Positions 44,609 through 52,446 of a DNA stretch of 64,000 nucleotides are shown here, piece after piece. Origin of the DNA: Candidatus Omnitrophota bacterium (GTDB lineage Bacteria > CAIJMQ01); contig JAHJCU010000004.1 in NCBI GenBank assembly GCA_018812925.1, positions 165,621 to 229,620 of the forward strand. The letters run 5' to 3'. The notes under the pieces were generated by a model. It was not told the DNA's origin. It saw nothing but the letters and a program-made list of their open reading frames with translations, and searched no databases. The translations under genes and the position numbers were made by a program. Positions within the stretch are counted from its first letter, which is position 1, and every line of letters begins with the position of its first letter.

Positions 44609-45253
44609 ATGGAACTATTACTTCCAAATTTTGAAGACACGCTTAAGACCAAAATCATCGGTCATCCTCTTTACATTTATACTCAACTTGATTCCACACA
44701 AACAACTGCAAAAATTTTAGCGGAAAACGGCGCAAAAGAAGGCGCCACTATCCTTGCATATTCTCAAAAAAAAGGAACGGGAAGAAACGGAAAAAAATGG
44801 TTTTCTCCCGAAGGAGGAGTTTGGTTCACTGTAATCTTAAGGCCTTCTTTTTCTTTAGAACAAACAAACATTATAAATGTAATTTTCACCACTGCCTGCG
44901 CAGAAGTTTTGCACTCTTTTAAAATATCTAAACCCACAATTAAATGGCCCAACGACATATTGATAAACGGTAAAAAAATATGCGGAATACTAACACAGAC
45001 AAAAAGCGGAAACGACATAGAATATGCTTTAGTAGGCGTAGGTATAAATCTAAACGCTGGAATAAAAGATTTTCCGAAAGAATTAAATAATACAGCCACA
45101 TCTCTTGGGAATGAGACAGGAAAAAGGATAAAATTAGACGAATTTTTAACATTGCTTTTAGAAAAAATAGAAAAATATTATCTCATGCTGAAAAACGGAA
45201 AATCCAAAACAATTCAGGCTGAATGGGAAAAATTTTCTTTAATCGGAACATAG
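44609..45253 (+). CDS. birA: Biotin-[acetyl-CoA-carboxylase] ligase, short form
   Basis: A 214-residue biotin protein ligase. The ATP/biotin loop reads 'KKGTGRNGKKWFSPEGG', followed by 'KWPNDILINGKKICGIL' and 'VGVGINLN'. There is no N-terminal repressor domain. The C-terminal SH3-like domain found in most ligases is also absent; the chain stops at 'EWEKFSLIGT', where the conserved 'W-x-x-x-x-x-x-G' segment would continue. The stop lies inside a short palindrome (45241-45261) also found at the end of hisG, so the gene may have been truncated by a repeat. It may still be active. Confidence 0.85.
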   Translation: MELLLPNFEDTLKTKIIGHPLYIYTQLDSTQTTAKILAENGAKEGATILAYSQKKGTGRNGKKWFSPEGGVWFTVILRPSFSLEQTNIINVIFTTACAEVLHSFKISKPTIKWPNDILINGKKICGILTQTKSGNDIEYALVGVGINLNAGIKDFPKELNNTATSLGNETGKRIKLDEFLTLLLEKIEKYYLMLKNGKSKTIQAEWEKFSLIGT

Positions 45254-45261
45254 TTCTGATT
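45241..45261. repeat. Palindrome AATCGGAAC-ATA-GTTCTGATT at the birA end
   Basis: A 21-base inverted repeat with one mismatch. It contains the birA stop codon (TAG) and matches, with one or two differences, the palindrome at 51348-51368 that contains the hisG stop codon on the other strand. Confidence 0.7.
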
Positions 45262-45292
45262 ACAAAATAAACAAAGGGGAGAATAAACACGT

Positions 45293-46051
45293 ATGCTTTT
45301 GGCGATAAACATTGGCAACACCAATATAAATATGGGATTATTTGTAAACAAAAATTTGGTTTCCTGTTTGCAAATCCGAACGCAAAAAACCCCAACTGAT
45401 AATTATTATAGAACCATTTTAAAAAATCTTTCACCATTCAAAAATATTGAAGCAGTCGCAATCTGTTCAGCCGTTGCATCTTTAACAAAACCTTTTCAAA
45501 AATTATTAAAGAAACACTTAAAGTTGAAATCGATTATCATAAAAGAAGATTTAAATCTCGGGATAAGATTAAATTATAAAAAGAAAAACTTGGGCGCCGA
45601 TAGAATAGCAAACGCAGTCGCAGCTAATTACTTATACAAAAAAGGGTGCATAGTGATAGACCTGGGCACAGCCATAACCTTCGACATAATTTCCGCCAAA
45701 GGCGTATATTTAGGCGGAGCAATAGCACCCGGAATAGGCATTTCCTCTAAAGCGCTTTTTTCAAATACGAATCTGCCTAATATAAAAAATTTAAACGATA
45801 CAAAATTTGCAATAGGCAAAAATACAAACGAAAATCTGCAAATGGGGATATTACACGGATTTGCTTCTATGATAGAGGGAATGCTCAATAAATTCAAAAA
45901 GAAATTGAATTTTAAACCGCTTATAATACTTACAGGTGGGGATGCAAAAAAAATAAGTAAAATGATAAACTTTGCCCATATAATCAATCCATTCATAACT
46001 TTGGAAGGAATAAAAATAATATACGAGAGAAACTATAAAACATCGAAATAG
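45293..46051 (+). CDS. coaX: Type III pantothenate kinase
   Basis: A 252-residue enzyme that phosphorylates pantothenate. 'LLAINIGNTNINMGLF' is the N-terminal phosphate motif, 'LGADRIANAVAANYLY' and 'VIDLGTAITFDIIS' carry the catalytic and metal-binding aspartates, and 'LTGGDAKKI' lies near the end. It follows birA after 39 bases, as often seen (birA-coaX), and joins coaBC in CoA synthesis. Confidence 0.95.
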   Translation: MLLAINIGNTNINMGLFVNKNLVSCLQIRTQKTPTDNYYRTILKNLSPFKNIEAVAICSAVASLTKPFQKLLKKHLKLKSIIIKEDLNLGIRLNYKKKNLGADRIANAVAANYLYKKGCIVIDLGTAITFDIISAKGVYLGGAIAPGIGISSKALFSNTNLPNIKNLNDTKFAIGKNTNENLQMGILHGFASMIEGMLNKFKKKLNFKPLIILTGGDAKKISKMINFAHIINPFITLEGIKIIYERNYKTSK

Positions 46052-46108
46052 TTGCATACTTCAAAGGAAAATGCTATGTTTATTTCATTAGATAACAGGA
46101 GGGAATAT

Positions 46109-46864
46109 ATGAATATCAAAAAAATAAGGTGCAAAGTAGCAAAGGCACAAAGTGACAAAGGAAAAGGAAAAAACTCTGTGCCTCTGTGCTTCTGTGCCTT
46201 TGTGCCTGATAAAAAAGGGTTTACTCTCATGGAACTCCTTGTTGTTATTGCGATTATAGGGATACTTGCAGGAATTTTGTTGCCCACCCTAAGTAATGCA
46301 AGAGAAAGAGCCAACAGAGTTGTTTGTATAGGTAATTTGAAAGTTATAGGCGAAGCATTTAATATGTACAATATAGACCACGGCGAGATGCCCCCAGCGC
46401 CACCTGCTAACACCGCAACCAATATAATCAAAACTAGTGGCGGGAATATAGTCGGTCTGGGCTATTTCTCTGAAGCAGGCTCAGGAGATACTTACATAGA
46501 AGACTTCTCAACTTATGTGTGTCCTTCAAGCGACCACGTTGGAAATGCGCAGGAATTAAGAACCAATTGGGGTACTCCTCCAGCATATTCCACCTACATT
46601 TACAGAGCAGAATCAGGAGGAAGTACACTAATGCTCAGCGATTCAAAACCGGCAATAGTTATGGATTATAACGATATAAGTGGTGCTTCTCCTCAATACA
46701 ACCATAAAGGAGAAAGCGTTAATATTCTCTTCAAGAACGGGAATGTTAAGGCAATTCAAAATAAGCTTACTACAGGAGAACCCAATAAAAACGGGACACT
46801 AACTCTCGGAGGAGATGCAGCAGATAGAGATGAGCTTTTCAAAAATGCTGACAAAGAACAATAA
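46109..46864 (+). CDS. Type II secretion/type IV pilus-like prepilin (DUF1559-like)
   Basis: The start chosen is ATG 46109, which has AGGAGG just upstream; an earlier in-frame ATG at 46052 has no such site. A long leader is followed by the prepilin cleavage site KKG/FTLMELLVVIAIIGIL with Glu at position +5. The body ends with 'YNHKGESVNILFKNGNVKAI', the H-x-G-x-x-N-x-L-F-x-x-G pattern of planctomycete-type pilins. The leader is unusually long (about 33 residues) because a mirrored GCACAAAG/CTTTGTGC repeat is read in frame within it. Probably exported and assembled in a pseudopilus. Confidence 0.85.
   Translation: MNIKKIRCKVAKAQSDKGKGKNSVPLCFCAFVPDKKGFTLMELLVVIAIIGILAGILLPTLSNARERANRVVCIGNLKVIGEAFNMYNIDHGEMPPAPPANTATNIIKTSGGNIVGLGYFSEAGSGDTYIEDFSTYVCPSSDHVGNAQELRTNWGTPPAYSTYIYRAESGGSTLMLSDSKPAIVMDYNDISGASPQYNHKGESVNILFKNGNVKAIQNKLTTGEPNKNGTLTLGGDAADRDELFKNADKEQ
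46125..46206. repeat. Mirrored repeat inside the prepilin leader
   Basis: The units GCAAAGTAGCAAAGGCAC and AAAGTGACAAAGG are followed by the opposite units CTCTGTGCCTCTGTGC and TTCTGTGCCTTTGTGCC. They form a long imperfect hairpin that lies wholly within codons and encodes 'KVAKAQSDKGKGKNSVPLC' then 'FCAFVPD'. Confidence 0.7.
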
Positions 46865-46870
46865 GAAATT

Positions 46871-46981
46871 TTAACCTTGAATTAAACTCTCAATAGATAG
46901 TTCTTTTAAACTATCCATCATAAAGTCAGCTTCTTGGAGTTTGTCTTTGGTAAAAGTACTTGCAACTCCAACAACAATTGC
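46871..46981 (-). pseudogene. Truncated 3' end of a HAD phosphatase gene
   Basis: Minus-strand codons ending at the TAA 46871-46873 give 'VVGVASTFTKDKLQEADF' and then 'SLKELSI', closely matching 'VVGVANTFTKDKLQQADF' and 'NLKELSI' of the intact HAD gene at 48799. No 5' part exists. DNA identity is about three quarters by eye over roughly 110 bases, so it is older or more diverged than the zincin fragment. Confidence 0.8.
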
Positions 46982-47017
46982 AATTAACTAATTGTAAAAA
47001 AATCCCAATATTATGCG

Positions 47018-48532
47018 CTATTTAATGTAATAACCGCACACCTGCCACGAACCGTTTTCGTTCAGCATGAGCATCGTCACTTCAATAACATTAGCTTTAT
47101 TTTCAAATGATGTATCGAATTCTATAATTATATATTCGCCATAAAACATATCTTTTAAGAACTCGTATTCCTTCGATTTAATTTTTCTTGAAATCACTTT
47201 GCCAAGTAAAGCTCTTTCTTTCAGCAAAGATTTATTCCACTGCTCTTTATCGATGGCTGCCTTAAAATATTCCGCTGTTTTCTCCCAACTTTCAGGGTAA
47301 TCACCATTGTCAATCAACTTCAGCCATTCTAAAGCGACTTGAGATGCGAGCTCTTCAGGACTAAATTCACCTGACCGTTTTCCCACATCAGAAATAACTC
47401 GAGGTTTGCGTTTTTCTTTAACCGGCTCGGTAAGTTCCACGTTTGCATATTTGGAAATGTACGGTTTAAAATCAATTGGCTGATTAATAATAATATTTCT
47501 GTGAATTTCCGTAATGACCGTTTCCATCGTTGATAAAAGTTTGCACTGTGCTTTATATTCTTCCTGGTATTGGCGAATAGTTTCATTGGTTACAGGCCGT
47601 CCCCGATACTCCATTTGCTGTATTGCATTATCTTGCGATATTTCCAATGGGATTTGTTCAAATCTTAAAACCTGCTGTCTTTTCTTTATTAAAAAAGACT
47701 TTTGGGATATCCAGTATTTCATATCCGAATTAGTAATAACATAACATTCATCTGAATCAATGATTTCGTCATCTTCTCGCTTAACACCCTTAGATAAATC
47801 GAGGAGATCAGACCCAATGGGAACAAACAAAAATGGTATAATAGTACCTGCACCATTAAAATAATCCCTCGCTGATGCCAATGCTGCAAGTTGGTTATGA
47901 GAAAGAACTTTCCACTTGTCAAAATATACAAAATTCTGTTTGCCTTCAGACCAAACCGCACCAGCCAAACTTACTCCATCGCCTCCTTGCTTCTTCCATT
48001 CAATATAGTAATCCGGACGAGCCAGCTTCACACTAAATGTACCATTTAAACTATAACGGTTTATCGAATCATCAAAATCCTTTTTGTTTATTCCTGCTTT
48101 TTTAAAATCTTCCTCTGTCGTTTCGGATAATCTATTAACGGATAATGAAGCTTCTCCCTGCGATGAATATGAATCGAGACCGACATACAACGATTTCACT
48201 TTTTCTACAATTTCAACTGCATTCGGTTCAGCCGTCTTAACAGTGAGTTTATCTGCTCTTGTTGTCGGTAGCAAAACCACAGCGAAAATCAAAATCGTAA
48301 ATAAGCCCGTAATCCCTAATTTTGCACTTTTTGGTATGGACATATTTAGCATTCTCTCAACTATGTTTTGATTGCCTGATAACTGCCTGACATCTTCTTT
48401 TTTGAAAACATAAACTCTTTCTAAAATTGAATCTGGAAATTCTTGAAGGCTACATTCGCCTTTCAAAACTTGGGCAAAGAGACCTTTTATACTAAGTTTT
48501 CCTTCTGCGGGTTTGTAGAATTTTTCTGTCAT
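47018..48532 (-). CDS. Membrane-anchored protein with DUF2092/LolA-like and DUF4019-like regions
   Basis: A 504-residue protein. Residues 1-70 are cytoplasmic and include a short acidic helix region; a single span lies at about 73-92 ('ITGLFTILIFAVVLLPTTRA'). The middle (about 115-290) resembles the beta-rich LolA/DUF2092 fold ('NRYSLNGTFSVKLARPDYYIEW'). The C-terminal 130 residues contain 'WLKLIDNGDYPESWEKTAEYFK' and 'GSWQVCGYYIK', typical of DUF4019. The function is unknown, but envelope location is likely. It lies between a truncated HAD fragment and the intact HAD gene and may be acquired DNA. Confidence 0.65.
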   Translation of the reverse strand: MTEKFYKPAEGKLSIKGLFAQVLKGECSLQEFPDSILERVYVFKKEDVRQLSGNQNIVERMLNMSIPKSAKLGITGLFTILIFAVVLLPTTRADKLTVKTAEPNAVEIVEKVKSLYVGLDSYSSQGEASLSVNRLSETTEEDFKKAGINKKDFDDSINRYSLNGTFSVKLARPDYYIEWKKQGGDGVSLAGAVWSEGKQNFVYFDKWKVLSHNQLAALASARDYFNGAGTIIPFLFVPIGSDLLDLSKGVKREDDEIIDSDECYVITNSDMKYWISQKSFLIKKRQQVLRFEQIPLEISQDNAIQQMEYRGRPVTNETIRQYQEEYKAQCKLLSTMETVITEIHRNIIINQPIDFKPYISKYANVELTEPVKEKRKPRVISDVGKRSGEFSPEELASQVALEWLKLIDNGDYPESWEKTAEYFKAAIDKEQWNKSLLKERALLGKVISRKIKSKEYEFLKDMFYGEYIIIEFDTSFENKANVIEVTMLMLNENGSWQVCGYYIK

Positions 48533-48798
48533 AAGAAAAAGTTGAAATTTTTATTTTTTTCTATTATATTCCTCCAAGAAAGGATTGGCAATTAGTTTTA
48601 AAAAGGCACAGAGATACTAAGCAAACGAGTAAGCAGATAAACGAGTAAAGGTCATACATAAGTGGGGGTCAGGTCTTGTCCCAAATACTTTCGGGGCGGA
48701 CAAGCTGTGAACCCTAAACTTTCTTAGAGCTAGTGGTTCCCTATTTTATATGATAAGCGATATTATGTTTTTACAACTTAGAACTTATTCCTCACTAC
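48533..48798. other. Intergenic region with a REP-like word
   Basis: A 266-base gap upstream of the DUF4019 protein. It contains GGCACAGAGATACTAAG (like the prepilin repeat unit) and at 48664 GGGGTCAGGTCTTGTCCC, the same word as in the cassette array. No gene is supported. Confidence 0.45.
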
Positions 48799-49455
48799 TT
48801 AAAGCTGATTTTTAAAATCCCTTATAGACAGTTCTTTCAGATTTTCCACCACAAAATCGGCTTGCTGGAGTTTGTCTTTGGTAAAAGTGTTTGCAACTCC
48901 AACAACAATAAATCCTCCCTTTTTACCCGCTTGGATACCGGCGGGAGAATCTTCTATTACGAGAGCTTCTTGAGGTAAAACATCGAGTTTTTTTGCGGTC
49001 AATAAGAATATTTCAGGGTCGGGCTTTACATTCCTACATTCTTCGGCGGTAGTAATTGCGTCAAAATCCCCTATATCTATACCTGCCCCTTTTAAAGTTA
49101 TCCCTAAAATCGACCTATGAGAAGATGTTGCGATTGCGGTTTTTAATCCTAATCTTTTCGCTTCTTTTATGAGTGCAACAGCTCCCGGGAAAGGTTTTAT
49201 ACCGCCGGCAATGGCAATCTTAGAGAAATTGTCCTCTCTTTTTTTCAATGCTTTTTCCATATCAAAGGTTACTTTGTATTTTTCGGAAACTCCCGTAATG
49301 TATTTTTTTGCTCCCGTGCCCACAAACGGCAGGAAATCTTCTTTTTTTACTTTCGCGCCGTAGAGTTCGTCGAACATATCAACCGTGGCTTGAGCAACGG
49401 CGTCTTCCGTATCGACTATCACCCCGTCCATATCAAAAATAACCGCTTTTATCAT
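48799..49455 (-). CDS. HAD superfamily phosphatase (beta-phosphoglucomutase-like)
   Basis: A 218-residue enzyme. 'MIKAVIFDMDGVIVDTE' carries the nucleophile and acid Asp pair, 'AIATSSHRSILG' the motif II Ser/Thr, and 'VIEDSPAGIQAGKKGG' the motif IV acidic pair. The cap inserted after motif I is alpha-helical, placing it with subfamily I phosphatases and beta-phosphoglucomutase. Phosphosugars are likely substrates. It overlaps the TPR gene by four bases. A truncated copy of its 3' end lies at 46871. Confidence 0.9.
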   Translation of the reverse strand: MIKAVIFDMDGVIVDTEDAVAQATVDMFDELYGAKVKKEDFLPFVGTGAKKYITGVSEKYKVTFDMEKALKKREDNFSKIAIAGGIKPFPGAVALIKEAKRLGLKTAIATSSHRSILGITLKGAGIDIGDFDAITTAEECRNVKPDPEIFLLTAKKLDVLPQEALVIEDSPAGIQAGKKGGFIVVGVANTFTKDKLQQADFVVENLKELSIRDFKNQL

Positions 49456-51161
49456 TTCTCTTTCAACTCATTTTCTAATACTTCCAGTTTCTTTTTTACT
49501 TCTTCTCTTTTCTGGTCAAGCGAAATAGATATTTCCCACTGTTCTTTGGCTTGTTCAAGATTTCCTTTTTTGTAGTATGCGTCTCCGAGGTGTTCTCTTA
49601 TTATGGAATCATCTGTATTATATTTTTGCAAAAGTTCAATGGCTCTACTAAGTTCAAAAAGTGCTTTATCAATAAGCCCTTTCTGATAATAAACCCACCC
49701 CAGAGAATCGACGAAATAGCCATTGTCAGGTTCTATTTTTAATGCTTTCTCTATTAGAAAAGTAGCTTCGTTAAGGTTTGTGCCTTTTTCAGCAAACATA
49801 TAACCCAGATAGTTTAACGCTTCGGCGTTTTCGGGGTTCATTTTTATTGTTTTCCTTAAATAATAAACTGCTTTAAACCAATTTTTGTTTTGCTCGTAAG
49901 AAGCCGCAAGCTGAAATGCAATGAAGTCGTCATCAGGATTAAATTCGTGCGCTTTTCTTAAATAATTTATTGCTTCGTTATAATTTTTAAATTGCAAATG
50001 GACTATTCCAAATAACAGATTTGTCCTGTCTTTGGCAAGCAAAGATTTTTCTAAAGCATCATTTAACAAAGCCAGCGCCTCATCTTTTTTCTCTTGCTCA
50101 CCATATACGTGAATGAGGAGAAAATAAGAAACATAAGAATTCGGCATAAGTTGAATGGATTTTTTTAAATTTTCTTCCGCTTCATCCATACTGTTAAGTT
50201 GTACTAATAACGTTCCCAAAAGATAATAGATGCTGGCATCTTTAATAGGATAATCTTGCAAAACTTTTAGCCCCTTTGAGTACTCTCCTTTCCTATAATA
50301 CAGTTGGGCTAAATTCGTCGCGCTTACATAATCGCTGTTATTTATTTGCAGAGCTTTCTCGTATATAAAAATCGCCTCATTCACATTGTCCAAACGGCTA
50401 TATATTTCGCCCAACTTATAATGAAGAACAGGGGAAAAAGGCGCAAGCTCAAAGGCTTTCTTGTACTCTTTTAAAGCTTCTTCAAGTTGTTCGTCTGCTT
50501 CGTAAAAAGTTCCAAGCGCCGCGTATAACTCCACGTCATCAGGATAAAGAACCTGCGCTTGCTTTAAATACCCTAAACCCTCCGCAAAATTTTCAACTCT
50601 CGCATATTCCATCCCGATTAAAAGATAAATTCTTTTCAGGTCCTCGGTCCCTTCGCTGTCTATAAGCTCTATCATTTTTTGGGCATATTTTTCGGCTGTT
50701 TCCCACTTCTTATCGTTTAAAAAAAGCGTAAAAAGTAAATAATTGACTTTTTGATTCTGCGGATTTCTTTTTAAAATCCTCTCTGCAATCTTAAAAGCAT
50801 TTTTGTTTTTGCCTTCGCTTTTATATATTTGCGCCAGAATCAATTCCAAATCTTCTTCACCCGGGAACCGTTTTAAAGTTTCTTCCAATAAATCCCTTGC
50901 CAATTTGATTTTATTGTGGCTGATAAATAGAGTTATCAACTCTTTTCGCAAATAAAACGAGGAAGGGTCGCACTGGATAGCTTTTTCGTATTCCTGGATA
51001 ACTTTTTCGCTATCACCTTTTACTCTTTCCAGTTGAGCATTTAAGAAATGGGCGTAAGCGCAAGAAGTTCCTTTTGAAGCAGAATAGCTATACTGCGGAA
51101 CAATGATATTACCCAGAAGAAAAATGAACAAAAAAACAAAGAATTGGATTATTTTATTCAT
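49452..51161 (-). CDS. Secreted or anchored TPR protein
   Basis: A 569-residue protein with a signal peptide (residues 1-28, ending 'SYSA') followed by about thirteen tetratricopeptide repeats that fill the chain. The last repeats, 'DSLGWVYYQKGLIDKALFEL' and 'HLGDAYYKKGNLEQAKEQW', match the consensus well. It is likely a periplasmic scaffold. It is coupled to the HAD gene by a four-base overlap. Confidence 0.85.
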   Translation of the reverse strand: MNKIIQFFVFLFIFLLGNIIVPQYSYSASKGTSCAYAHFLNAQLERVKGDSEKVIQEYEKAIQCDPSSFYLRKELITLFISHNKIKLARDLLEETLKRFPGEEDLELILAQIYKSEGKNKNAFKIAERILKRNPQNQKVNYLLFTLFLNDKKWETAEKYAQKMIELIDSEGTEDLKRIYLLIGMEYARVENFAEGLGYLKQAQVLYPDDVELYAALGTFYEADEQLEEALKEYKKAFELAPFSPVLHYKLGEIYSRLDNVNEAIFIYEKALQINNSDYVSATNLAQLYYRKGEYSKGLKVLQDYPIKDASIYYLLGTLLVQLNSMDEAEENLKKSIQLMPNSYVSYFLLIHVYGEQEKKDEALALLNDALEKSLLAKDRTNLLFGIVHLQFKNYNEAINYLRKAHEFNPDDDFIAFQLAASYEQNKNWFKAVYYLRKTIKMNPENAEALNYLGYMFAEKGTNLNEATFLIEKALKIEPDNGYFVDSLGWVYYQKGLIDKALFELSRAIELLQKYNTDDSIIREHLGDAYYKKGNLEQAKEQWEISISLDQKREEVKKKLEVLENELKEK

Positions 51162-51259
51162 AGCGCGGATTATACAAGAAACGGAAAGTTGCTTAAATGT
51201 TCACCCCGTTAGAGATTAATTTCCCAGTGCTAAAGTACGGAAGTCCCTTATCGGATCAA

Positions 51260-51368
51260 CCCCGCGACGTAAAACATAGGGAAAATTTCTCCCGAGGAAT
51301 TCGAAAAATTCCAGAGGGTTCGATATTTTCCCTATACTCTGCGGGGTAATCGGAACTATGTTCCGATT
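51260..51368. repeat. Nested hairpin repeat beside hisG (copy C)
   Basis: Concentric stems are visible: CCCCGC (51260-51265) with GCGGGG (51341-51346), ATAGGGAAAAT (51276-51286) with ATTTTCCCTAT (51325-51335), and GGAATT (51296-51301) with AATTCC (51307-51312). It is followed by the palindrome AATCGGAAC-TAT-GTTCCGATT (51348-51368), which includes the hisG stop codon. It follows hisG on its transcript, so it could act as a terminator or a mobile hairpin repeat. Confidence 0.7.
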
Positions 51369-52248
51369 AAGGAACAACTTTATTCAACGGATATTCTATA
51401 ATATCGGAAGCGCCTGTTTTTTTAAGTAGGGGAATAAGGTCTCTTACCTTCTTCTCCTCTATTATTACCTCAATAGCCCAGCCTTTGCCATCGGCAAGTT
51501 GAGAAACAGTAGGATTGATTCCCATTTCTAAGAAAAAATCTGTAAGTGGAAGATAGTTCTCCTTCCCCTGCAGCATAAAATTCATTTTCAGCCCTACTTT
51601 TCCCTCAGCGTTTAACGCGCCGTTAAGCAGTAAAGCAATGTTGTTTAGTTTTGCTTTCTTCCACCCATCTGCATAGGATTTCTTGTTTGCAATAAGTCTA
51701 GTAGTAGATTCCATAATGGTATCTACTATTCTTAAGTTACTGGCTCGCAGTGAAGCTCCTGTTTCCGTCAACTCAACAATAGCATCAGCCAAATAAGGAG
51801 GTTTTACTTCGGTTGCGCCCCACGAAAATTCAACTATAGCGTTGACTTTATTTTTTTTAAGATATTCCTTCGTAACTTCCACAAGCTCGGTAGCTATTCG
51901 CTTGCCTTGTAAATCTTTGACACTCTTAATTTTTGAATTATTGGGAACAGCAAGCACCCACTTAACGGGCTTCATTCCCTCTTTGGCATATATAAGCTCA
52001 CAAACCTCAGTCACTTCTGCTTTGTTTTCTTTTACCCAATCCATACCCGTAAGTCCGGCATCTATAACACCGCTGGCAACATATTTAGGGATTTCCTGGG
52101 CTCTTATAAGCATCGGCTCAATATCTTCATCGTCTATAGTAGGGAAATAAGAACGCCTGCCTACTATCATATTAAAGCCTGCCTTTGCAAAAAGCCTCAA
52201 GGTTGATTCCTGTAAACTACCTTTTGGTATTCCAAGTTTTAATTTCAT
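51367..52248 (-). CDS. hisG: ATP phosphoribosyltransferase (long form)
   Basis: A 293-residue enzyme for the first step of histidine synthesis. '[20 protein letters not shown]' and '[18 protein letters not shown]' match the catalytic core; the last 75 residues form the ACT-like regulatory domain of the long form, which is inhibited by histidine and needs no HisZ partner. It is not in a his operon here. It is 198 bases downstream of the dehydrogenase gene, separated by repeat copy D. Confidence 0.95.
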   Translation of the reverse strand: MKLKLGIPKGSLQESTLRLFAKAGFNMIVGRRSYFPTIDDEDIEPMLIRAQEIPKYVASGVIDAGLTGMDWVKENKAEVTEVCELIYAKEGMKPVKWVLAVPNNSKIKSVKDLQGKRIATELVEVTKEYLKKNKVNAIVEFSWGATEVKPPYLADAIVELTETGASLRASNLRIVDTIMESTTRLIANKKSYADGWKKAKLNNIALLLNGALNAEGKVGLKMNFMLQGKENYLPLTDFFLEMGINPTVSQLADGKGWAIEVIIEEKKVRDLIPLLKKTGASDIIEYPLNKVVP

Positions 52249-52302
52249 GTAATCTCCTGTTGCATTAAAGATTTAAGATTTTTCAACAACTAATCTTCAA
52301 TT

Positions 52303-52372
52303 TTGCCCCGAGGAATCTGAAAGATTCCCGGGACTAAAGTCCTTGAGATTGCTTTGCAATCTCTAAGGGCAA
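52303..52372. repeat. Three-hairpin intergenic repeat (copy D)
   Basis: GGAATCT-GAA-AGATTCC (52312-52328), GGAC-TAAA-GTCC (52331-52342) and GAGATTGC-TTT-GCAATCTC (52345-52363) are enclosed by TTGCCC (52303-52308) and GGGCAA (52367-52372). The first hairpin nearly equals that of copy B. It lies between hisG and the dehydrogenase gene. Confidence 0.75.
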
Positions 52373-52446
52373 TTTCTAGGGGAATCTTTAATAAACTGTG
52401 ATTATTTTACCATAAACCATAAATTATGAACTATGGACCTAAGTAT

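Noticed and set aside
46052-46108. Earlier ATG (46052) as the start of the prepilin
   Set aside because: It touches the coaX stop codon and lacks a ribosome-binding site, whereas ATG 46109 has AGGAGG.
48925-48960. CCCGC...GGCGGG in the HAD phosphatase gene
   Set aside because: It encodes the normal family motif 'SPAGIQAGKKGG', so it is not an insertion.
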